A DNA stretch of 64,000 nucleotides from Utricularia gibba (Eukaryota > Streptophyta > Magnoliopsida > Lamiales > Lentibulariaceae). The notes under the pieces were generated by a model. The model saw nothing but the letters and a program-made list of their open reading frames with translations, had not been told where the DNA came from and ran no database searches. Of the stretch, positions 56,307-64,000 are shown piece by piece (position 1 is the stretch's first letter; each line of letters begins with the position of its first letter). The DNA lies in the NCBI GenBank assembly GCA_002189035.1, contig NEEC01000013.1, positions 2,542,001 through 2,606,000 on the forward strand. The letters are read 5' to 3'. The translations under genes and the position numbers were made by a program.

Positions 56307-59118
56307 ATGGCGAGTAGACGCTCTACGACGTCGTCTTTGGCGAAGCGTCATGCCTCTGCATCGGAGAATCCTTGCAAGGCCGTTGCGCCGGGGGAGCTCT
56401 GAAAAAGCGCCCGGCGCTTGCGAATATTACGAATAACCGGCAGCCGTCTGCTACGGCGGCTGGATTTGTACCCGATACATCTAAAATCGTACGTCTGACT
56501 TCTCGCTCCATGTTTTTTTCGCCTTTTGTGATTCCTTAAAGATGCTTATAGGGTTTCGCCTAGTACGTATCCAATGGTGTTTGATTCAGGAAAGTATGTT
56601 AAGGACGGTTGGGTGATGATGCAGCATTTTTACGTCATTGGGGTGGTTTCCCCCGGTTCTTGATTTGTTTGTGTTGATGTGCGTCTGAGAAATGCGCAAA
56701 ATCATCAGGTGGCTGTGAATTCTGAGTAGTGCTCTGAATTCTGACTAGTGAACTGACTTATCCTCCATGTGTTTCCGCAATGTATTGCTTAGGAAACTGA
56801 CAAGCTTTTTTGTCTGCAATTTTGAAGCAGGCACCATGTTCTAGCAAAATTTTGACCATCCAGAAGGCTCCTTCATCTTCATCAAATCCCAGTTCATCGG
56901 CAGTAGCTATTCCGCTCTCTAATTGCGCTGGGAAACCTGCAGTATCTGTTATCCCTAAAGCCACTTCTCTTCCAAGAAGTGATGCAGTTATCCCCAACAT
57001 TGGTGTTACGGCCAGTTCGTGCGGAGTGGAGGTATCACTCAATAGTTCAGATTCTTTCTCCAGTTCCATGGATGAATCAACATCCAGTTGTGATTCATTA
57101 AGGAGCCCAGATATTGAATATATGGATAGTCGACAAAATGAAGCAGTTGATTTTATAGAGCAGAAGACATCTTGCATGCTTAGTATTTCAGAAAATTTGG
57201 AAACTCCTGCAGGTTCTGCGTGCACCTTAGTATTTTAAAGCTTACATTTGGACAAGATTGCATTATAAACTCTTTAATGTATGCAGGAAACTTGTGCAGG
57301 CGTGACGTATATGCTTCCGGAGAATCATGCGACCAGATTGTTTGCGTTGACGACAACCTGGATGACCCACAGTTGTGTGCAGCTATCGCTTGTGACATTT
57401 ATAAGCACCTGAGGGCATCAGAGGTAATGTTCTGTTTCTAAATCAATGCAAATTGATTTTTTCTCCTAGTATTCTGATGGGGCTGCCTGTACACGTTTTA
57501 GTGATTCCTTTCACTACGTTCCTCAGGCTAAAAAACGTCCCGCTACCAATTTCATGGAGAGGATCCAAAAAGACATCAACGCGAGCATGCGAGGCATCCT
57601 TGTTGACTGGCTTGTGGAGGTGAGCATTTCTCTGGAGATTTATTGAATTCTACTCTTTTATGAACTCCCCCATCTGCTCATGTAGCATTTGCTATTTTGC
57701 TTGAGGCCCTGAAGAGATCTTATTTGCACTGTTTGTTTCACCAGGTAGCTGAGGAATACAGACTGGTTCCCGATACCTTGTATTTGACAGTGAACTACAT
57801 CGATCGCTATCTCTCTGGAAATGCTATGGATAGGCAAAGGTTGCAATTGCTTGGTGTGGCTTGCATGATGATTGCAGCGTAAGATTCGTCCGTTTTGTTA
57901 CTCTGCTTGATAACTTGTTGATCCTGGTTACTACTACTATGATAACTTGAATTCCATAGTCTAATTTATATGAACTTTCAGAAAATATGAAGAGATATGC
58001 GCGCCTCAAGTGGAAGAGTTTTGTTATATAACAGATAATACGTACTTCAAGGACGAGGTGAATTTCTCTCTCCCCCTCGCGGGTTTAACCTTATTTTGAA
58101 TTGTAATGCCCATTTATTATGCATATGATGGATCGGGGTCCCGCAGGGTAGCCTTTCGCTTTCCCTTGCCTAGAGGTCTTCTTCTTTTAACGTTTTTCTA
58201 CCAACATCAATTGTTGAAGTTTCAATCGATACTTTTAAGGTTGCTTTTTTTCAATCCATGGTTTTAGTTATTGATTCTGGAAGCAATAACAGCAGTCACA
58301 ATTAATGTTGAATTTACCAGGTTTTGCAAATGGAGTCTAGTGTTCTGAACTACCTGAAATTTGAAATGACAGCTCCAACAACTAAATGCTTCTTGAGGTA
58401 GTGTCTGTGCTCAATCCTTTTCTGATCTCCTCAATGACAAAAATTAATGACTAGTTATCTTCGTGTCAACGGTTTCTAGGCGGTTTGTTCGTGCAGCACA
58501 AGGTGTCGATGAGGTATGTTAGTTCCTCCTGACTTCTTCTTGAAAATAAATTACGTATCTTCATTGATACTGAACGTGCATTCGGTTCCCTATTGATATT
58601 GAAGACTCCATCGTTGCTGCTGGAGTGCCTAGCAAACTACGTCGCCGAGCTTTCGCTGTTGGAGTACAGCATGCTGCGATTTGTACCTTCGTTGATAGCG
58701 GCCTCGTCAATCTTCCTGGCCAGATTCATTCTTCTTCCTTCTAAGAGACCATGGGTAGGCATTCGCGTGGTCTACATTGATTTCCCAGAAATTTTTCCTC
58801 ACGCTGGGTTTAATGCATTTCAGAACCCCACCCTGAGCCATTATACTCTCTACAAGCCTCATGACTTGCGGGACTGCGCTTCGGCATTGCACGGGCTCGT
58901 CTGCAACAACCACAACTCAACTCTACCCGCCATTCGGGAGAAATACAGCCAGCATAAGGTGAGCGCAGCACCCTGAATATTGCTCACTTGCCCATCATTT
59001 CATACTCCAAACTGACAAATTGCTCTCCCTTTTTGTCCCGAACCAGTACAAGTTTGTTGCAAAGAAGTACTGCCCTCCCTCCATTCCTCAAGAATATTTC
59101 ATCAACGAAGACAACTAA
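56307..59118 (+). CDS. CYCA1: A1-type mitotic cyclin (CYCA1), frame broken once
   Basis: Eleven exons: 56307-56488, 56831-57212, 57287-57423, 57527-57619, 57745-57878, 57982-58057, 58321-58397, 58480-58513, 58605-58754, 58824-58958, 59047-59118; 490 residues if continuous. The cyclin box holds MRGILVDWLVEVAEEYRLVP, YLTVNYIDRYLSG, LLGVACMMIAAKYEEICAPQ and VEEFCYITDNTY, the A-type signature. The C-terminal cyclin fold has LECLANYVAELSLLEYSMLR. A destruction box RPALANITN lies near residue 40, just after the frame break: exon 1 as written stops at 56401, but one extra G in the run at 56390-56394 restores GGALKKRPALANITN and the exon phase. It partners CDKs in S to M phase; A1 cyclins also act in meiosis. 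Two MSA-like sites upstream support G2/M expression. Confidence 0.92.
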
Positions 59119-59250
59119 TCGCAGCAGCAGCAGCATAGCTTCCACCTTCTGGTGATTGACGACATGCTCAAGGAACCAAAATCAGCCCCCTCAAGTTGAT
59201 TGCAGATTCCTTTTCAGCTTCCATTGGATATTTCATAACACCATTAGATG

Positions 59251-61377
59251 TTACATGAGTAAGTCCCTCCTACCACCACTATTATTCAGCATGGACATAG
59301 CACATGGTAAAGGCTTCTCAAAGCCACACATCTCCGAACCGACCAGGCTGTTTCTTGAACTCAGCCAATGGCAGTCATCGAACGAACATCTTGAACCACC
59401 GGTGATCCTCTCAACGTCAGCATGATCCGTAAACACAGGGCCCCAGGATGGAGTCCCATCCTCATATGCATTGTGTGTCAGTCTCTGTATCCCCGATCCG
59501 TCCGACTTGATCACGAATATGTCTCCGTAGGGCTGCCAGCTATGGGGGCTGGAGATCGGCTCAGCCGAGACCGCGGCGTAATCCGAAGTCACAACAATGT
59601 GCTCACCATCAGGGCTGAACCATGGATGGTTCACCCTCCCGCCTTCACCACTCTGGAGCAACTTCTGGAGTCCCGTGCCGTTGGGGTGCACCTTGTACAG
59701 CTCGAAGCTGCCGGACCTCGGGTTCCTCCGGTCGGAGGACAATGCGATCCATTCCCCGTCCGGCGACCAATTACACATGGTGTCCGTCCATGGACCATCA
59801 GTCAACTGATAGAGGCCACCTTCTTCACCTTCCAAGGCGTCCATGATGTATAAGTTCTTGTGCCCCGATCGACTGGATCGGAAGACGACCCTCTTTCCGT
59901 CCGGTGACGGCGACGGGAAGGCGTTGTTTGCCCCGCCTTGGGTTAACACGTTGTAAGTGGGTTCTTCTTCATCGTCCACATTGATGGATATGATGTCGAC
60001 ATTTGTGCTCACACCAGCGAATGTTGGTCCCATACTCGTGTAAACTACTCCCTTTCTCTTCCAATCCCACGCTGTTGTAAAGGCTTGCTGATCCAGAATT
60101 TTTCTGAGATTTGATCCATCGCTGTTGCTGACATACAGACCGGAGTTCACGAAGGCGATGCGGCGGCCATCCGGCGAGTAGGATGGGAAGGATCCATCGA
60201 CTCGGAGGAGCGAGGTGTTGGGAAGCGGGCTTCGAATGTTCTCGAGTAGAAGATTGTTGTCGTTTTCAGAACCTCTGCAGCGGTGGAAGCCGATCCATTC
60301 AGAATCCGGTGAGATAAACGGGTTGTAGTGATGGGTTTGCGGTGAGATTGGCCGCGTGACCTCGATGAATTTGTTTGACACAATGTCGTAGATCTCTATG
60401 TGGCGAAATTCCGATTCGGGTCTTCTTGTGGCGACGGCGAGGATGCTCTGATTGGAAACAAAGGCCGCTGGAGTGAAGGCGTGAACTCCCGGTGGGGTAA
60501 TACGGCGAATCACCGTTGATTCGGCGTCTGCGAAGTCAGCCCGGAAAACACTCCACCACCCATCTTCACATTTCCGGTGGAAATACAAGGCGGTGTCGTT
60601 AATCCAGCTCGGCCAACCTCCATGATCAACGAGCTTCACTCGTTTTGAGCCGTCTTCAGTAGAGAAAACATAGATATCGGTTTTGAGCTCCTGCACATCT
60701 CCGGGCCAATTCCGCGACCCATACGACGCCACAGCAGTCAACTCTCCGGAGGGAGAGACGGCGGGGCTAAAATCCGCCACTTTCTTCGGCGTCAGCCTCC
60801 TCGTCGCACCAGTTATCAGATTTATGGAATAAACCGCCGCCCAGCTCCGCCGCGGGAAACCAGGGTTCTCGTCGGTAGATACGTAGATCAGATTTTCTCC
60901 CAACAAACTCGGTTTGTCCTTCATCGAACCCCGCCCGTCCGATACTAAAGAAATCTGCACACGCGCCGCGAATTCGCTCCGAGTTTCGAGAACGCTTCTC
61001 GACGATCCCATCCCTTTACCACTGCTATACAGGTCGTCAAGGTAGATACCCCATGACCCATTTCGTTCAGAGACGTACAAGAAACGGGTCGCAGGGTCGG
61101 GCCCCGTGGAAGGGATGACGGAGAGCGATGATTGCCGAGGGAAATATCCGTTATAGTTAACGGACTTGCCGTCAGAGAGACGTAGTTCTTTGATGCCACC
61201 GCCGCCGCCGGCCGCCGGGACGGCGTAGATGTCAAAAGCGTAGTTTGCTCTTCCGACGGAGGAGAATGCTATGGTGGTGGCGCCGGTAACAGACGGTGAG
61301 GAGGATGAGAATGTGAAGAGGATCAGGAGCAAAATCATCGACTCCATTTTCTGAGCCGGTCTGCGGTTATGTTCCAA
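59251..61377 (-). CDS. Secreted TolB/DPP6-N-like beta-propeller protein (At1g21680-like)
   Basis: Single exon of 708 residues. A hydrophobic leader (MILLLILFTFSSSSPSVTG) indicates secretion; either Met1 or Met11 (61347) may be used, and Met11 gives the more usual signal peptide. The body consists of repeating propeller units of the TolB/PD40 type: FSPAVSPSGELTAVASYGS, YNPFISPDSEWIGFHR, SYSPDGRRIAFVN, AFPSPSPDGKRVVFRSSRSG, CNWSPDGEWIALSSDRRNP and PWFSPDGEHIVVTSDYAA. The set resembles Arabidopsis At1g21670/At1g21680, described only as DPP6 N-terminal-like. No peptidase catalytic domain follows the propeller, so a binding role in the apoplast is more likely than proteolysis. It diverges from OGG1 with only 204 bases between start codons. 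Confidence 0.88.
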   Translation of the reverse strand: MEHNRRPAQKMESMILLLILFTFSSSSPSVTGATTIAFSSVGRANYAFDIYAVPAAGGGGGIKELRLSDGKSVNYNGYFPRQSSLSVIPSTGPDPATRFLYVSERNGSWGIYLDDLYSSGKGMGSSRSVLETRSEFAARVQISLVSDGRGSMKDKPSLLGENLIYVSTDENPGFPRRSWAAVYSINLITGATRRLTPKKVADFSPAVSPSGELTAVASYGSRNWPGDVQELKTDIYVFSTEDGSKRVKLVDHGGWPSWINDTALYFHRKCEDGWWSVFRADFADAESTVIRRITPPGVHAFTPAAFVSNQSILAVATRRPESEFRHIEIYDIVSNKFIEVTRPISPQTHHYNPFISPDSEWIGFHRCRGSENDNNLLLENIRSPLPNTSLLRVDGSFPSYSPDGRRIAFVNSGLYVSNSDGSNLRKILDQQAFTTAWDWKRKGVVYTSMGPTFAGVSTNVDIISINVDDEEEPTYNVLTQGGANNAFPSPSPDGKRVVFRSSRSGHKNLYIMDALEGEEGGLYQLTDGPWTDTMCNWSPDGEWIALSSDRRNPRSGSFELYKVHPNGTGLQKLLQSGEGGRVNHPWFSPDGEHIVVTSDYAAVSAEPISSPHSWQPYGDIFVIKSDGSGIQRLTHNAYEDGTPSWGPVFTDHADVERITGGSRCSFDDCHWLSSRNSLVGSEMCGFEKPLPCAMSMLNNSGGRRDLLM

Positions 61378-61581
61378 GTTAGTGCCTATCTATGTGAGGA
61401 GTGGTGGGCCCCCCATTAAGATTATTACAATAATATATTATTCTTAATTAAAAACAAAATCCCTTCCAAAATTAATTATATTCATCAAATATTTGACCTT
61501 TAATTGATTGGGTTTTTATTTGTTTATTATTATTTTTTTGTGAGAGCTGGCTGCCCCTCACAAGGAACGCCTCCTGCGAAC

Positions 61582-63280
61582 ATGAAAAGAACAAGGGGGA
61601 TTGCTCCTCCGCCGTCGACTCCTCCAACGCCGTCGCTGCGGAAGCCTTTCAGTAAGCACCTGGAGCCCATCTCCAGGAAGCGAGGAAATATCCTGCGGAA
61701 AGTGGTATCAATTAACGCGGTCGAATGGAAGAGCCTCGGCATCGACAAATCCGAGCTCTGCTTGCCGCTCACCTTTCCCACAGGCCAAACTTTCCGGTGG
61801 AAAAGTACTGGGCATTTACTGTACACGGGAGCAGTGGGGCGGCACCTCTTTTCGTTGAGGCAATTGGAGGATAACAGCATCTGGTACCATTGCCATTCCT
61901 CGGAAGACGAGGATATGGCGCGAAACCGTCTTTTTGATTTTCTTAACATGGGATCTCTTTGTGTGAGATGTGGAACGACTTCAAGGCTGCTGATCCCAGG
62001 TTTGCTGAGCTTGCCTTGTATTTGGAAGGGGCTAGGGTTCTGAGGCAGGATCCTTTGGAGTGCTTGATTCAGTTTATTTGCTCTTCCAATAATAACATTC
62101 AAAGGATTACTAAAATGGTGGATTTCATTTCTTCCAAGGGGAAGCTTTTGGGAATGTGGGAGGATATGACTTTTTTGAGTTCCCCAGTCTAGAAAGATTA
62201 GCTCTTCTCTCAGATTCTGAGCTAAGAGAAGCTGGTTTTGGTTATAGGTAAACTCAAGTACTTCCATCTTTTCACTCTTAGAGGCACAATTCATTAAATT
62301 CTGTTCAATTTGGGATAGCTATAGTATGGCTTTTTAGGATGATGTCTGTTATATTTATTTAATATAAGAATATTTGCATGTTTTGGGTTGGATAGTTTGC
62401 TTTTAAGCATGATGAGCTGCTACATTTACTTGATATGCGAATGCCTCTATGTTTTTATATATAATAGCCTACGCAAGCACGAGGATAAGGTAGCATGTCA
62501 AATGCCATGGTGTACAAATTCTGAGTATTTACAAGTTAAAAGACGAGCCATGGCATTTATATTGTGCGAAAAGCAAACCCAATTGCATGCATGTAGGGAA
62601 ACCAGGTATACTTTCCTGGTTTGCGGCCAATTCAGATATAACTTACGTAATGGTTGTCTTGTTTCTTCTGAACAGCAATGGTTTTTTTTTTTTTTTTCTG
62701 TTGTTAAACTTTTTTGGGCTTCCTTTGATCCCTTGGAAACCAAATGAACAGGGCAAAGTACATCGTTGGTGCTGTGGAAGCCTTGAGATCAAAGTCAGGT
62801 GGTGGTTCGGAATGGCTCGCTTCACTTCGTGAACTAGATCTTCATGATGCAATAGAATCCCTCTCCAGTCTACCTGGCGTCGGGCCAAAGGTAGCAGCTT
62901 GTGTTGCCCTTTTCTCATTGGATCAACATCAGTCTGTTCCAGTAGACACCCATGTGTGGAAGGTGAGGAGGATTGTTTCTCCTCTTCCTTGTTAACTTGT
63001 AGGAGAACCACACAGACTACAGAGCTAAATATGATATGTATTGCAGATTGCCACGAGGGATCTCCTCCCTGAACTTGCTGGTACCCGTTTCACTCCAAAA
63101 CTGCACAAGTATGTTGCTGAGAGGTTCATCTGCAAGTACGGCAAGTTTGCAGGATGGGCACAGACTCTACTTTTCATTTCTGAACTTCCTTCCCAAAAAA
63201 CAGCCATAATGCGGCTCGAAGGGGATACCTCCACAAAGCCAAGAAACACGAAAGATGAAAACGGATTGACAAGTGAATGA
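61582..63280 (+). CDS. OGG1: 8-oxoguanine DNA glycosylase (OGG1), frame broken twice
   Basis: Three exons (61582-62247, 62752-62962, 63047-63280) encode 370 residues if continuous. The N-terminal OGG domain includes LPLTFPTGQTFRW; the core has GARVLRQDPLECLIQF, then CSSNNNIQRITKMVDF. The helix-hairpin-helix GVGPKVAACVALF supplies the catalytic Lys, and VPVDTHVWK the conserved Asp. The C-terminal block GWAQTLLFISELPSQK matches plant OGG1. It excises 8-oxoG in base excision repair and nicks by beta-elimination. Exon 1 changes frame twice: at 61950-61952 (FDFLNMG to ISLCEMWNDF) and at 62150-62152 (KLLG to NVGGYDFFEFPSL). Each needs one more G. With both, exon 1 gains the phase 2 end that exon 2 needs. 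As written the product would lack the catalytic domain. Confidence 0.92.
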
Positions 63281-63863
63281 GGATCAGTCCTTAACAGGCA
63301 CCTGAGTAAAATCACTTCCCCTGCTGAGTCAACTGAGTGTTATCATGGCCATTGAAATTCATTCAGATTTGTATAAATGAAACAGGGATTCCATGTCTGA
63401 GTTCCTGAAAATGCATACAACCAGTTGTAGCCCATGCTGTTCAGGTTGAGGATTCACTCTCAAAATTGATTAATATCATTTTAGTCCCCTGAATTGTTCA
63501 TAATTTCAACTTGTTCACATAGCAACGCAGTTTAATTATAAATTACATAAAAAATCATTCCTAATCAGTTGTTTGAGTTTCATTCATTAAAAACATTTTT
63601 CAAAAAAATAATTTTATTAAAAATAAAAAAATGCTTACAAATTTCTGATAGAATGAATATTAAGTGGTTTTTCCTACAATATACAGTGACACCACATTCC
63701 ACAGTTGGAAGGAATGAAGTACTTATGTAAATAGAAAAGAGCTTATAAATTAAAGCTTTTTTTTATATATATAATGCCCCCACCAGGAGCTGAAGCAGGC
63801 ACCCGGTGACCGTCCATCATCTCTAGCTGCATCACATCATCCTCTTCTTCGGTGCTTGCATTT
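63281..63863. other. Spacer before the edge gene
   Basis: About 580 bases of mostly AT-rich DNA. The last 80 bases become GC-richer, consistent with a 5' UTR. Confidence 0.45.
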
Positions 63864-64000
63864 ATGCCCATGGCCAGTTTCTCCCCCAACTTCCCAGCTC
63901 TCGCTGCGCCCACATCGCAATCCCATACTAAGGCGGTGTTGGCGCTCAGGCCTTATCTTTCTTTTGGGGCTTCGAGGAAGTTTCAATTTTGCTCATTGGT
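63864..64000 (+). CDS. N-terminal fragment of a probable plastid protein, cut by the window edge
   Basis: An open frame starting MPMASFSPNFPALAAPTS runs 45 codons to the window end with no stop. It is rich in Ser, Ala and Pro with a few Arg/Lys and almost no acidic residues, as in chloroplast transit peptides; the second Met at 63870 gives the usual MAS start. The upstream base composition also shifts to that of a 5' UTR. The mature domain lies outside the window, so the product cannot be named. Confidence 0.35.
   Translation, partial: MPMASFSPNFPALAAPTSQSHTKAVLALRPYLSFGASRKFQFCSL

Noticed and set aside
61530-62294. 254-residue minus-strand frame
   Set aside because: It is antisense to OGG1 exon 1, has no recognisable domain, and the plus strand explains all conservation.
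1-64000. A novel defence or biosynthetic gene cluster
   Set aside because: Neighbouring genes belong to unrelated, widely conserved plant families with separate promoters; nothing suggests a co-operating cluster beyond the plastid gene trio.

Overview
The window is nuclear DNA from a flowering plant. It carries spliced genes with short GT-AG introns and AT-rich spacers, a DYW-class PPR protein, the photosynthesis protein PGRL1, a plastid elongation factor G, an A1-type cyclin and a SKU5-type oxidase. I cannot name the species. I modelled 18 complete genes exon by exon on both strands, and one further gene starts at the right edge. There is no bacterial DNA, no CRISPR array, no tRNA or rRNA gene and no recognisable intact transposon.

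Left part (1-16.5 kb): a PUT-type polyamine transporter (-), a GPI-anchored lipid transfer protein (-), a single-AP2 factor like At4g13040/APD1 (-), a 14-exon class 3 lipase fused to a P-loop domain (+), and an ACR-type four-ACT-domain protein (-). Middle (18.6-38 kb): a DYW-PPR editing factor (+), a membrane-anchored SMP/C2 protein of the SYTF/NTMC2 type (+), a G-box bZIP of the bZIP16/68 type (-), a two-B3-domain REM-like factor (-) and a MINDY-type deubiquitinase ending in a CaaX box (-).

Right part (38.6-64 kb): three adjacent genes for plastid proteins (PGRL1 on -, an At2g36145-like coiled-coil protein on +, cpEF-G on +), then HOP/STI1 (+), SKU5 (+), an NRAMP metal transporter (-), cyclin A1 (+), a secreted TolB/DPP6-N-like propeller (-), OGG1 (+) and the start of a probable plastid protein at the edge. 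Promoter motifs fit gene identity in several places: a perfect heat-shock element before HOP, MSA-like repeats before cyclin A1, and a palindromic G-box in the short divergent promoter between PGRL1 and its neighbour.

The most important observation concerns sequence integrity. Six conserved genes (PPR, bZIP, PGRL1, HOP, cyclin A1, OGG1) are interrupted by seven single-base losses. Every loss lies in a short G:C run, and in each case one extra G or C restores both the family sequence and the splice phase. This looks like residual homopolymer error in the assembly rather than gene decay. Automated annotation of this region will split or truncate these six genes. I found no convincing undescribed system. 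The least understood proteins are the lipase/P-loop fusion and the plastid coiled-coil protein that shares a promoter with PGRL1.
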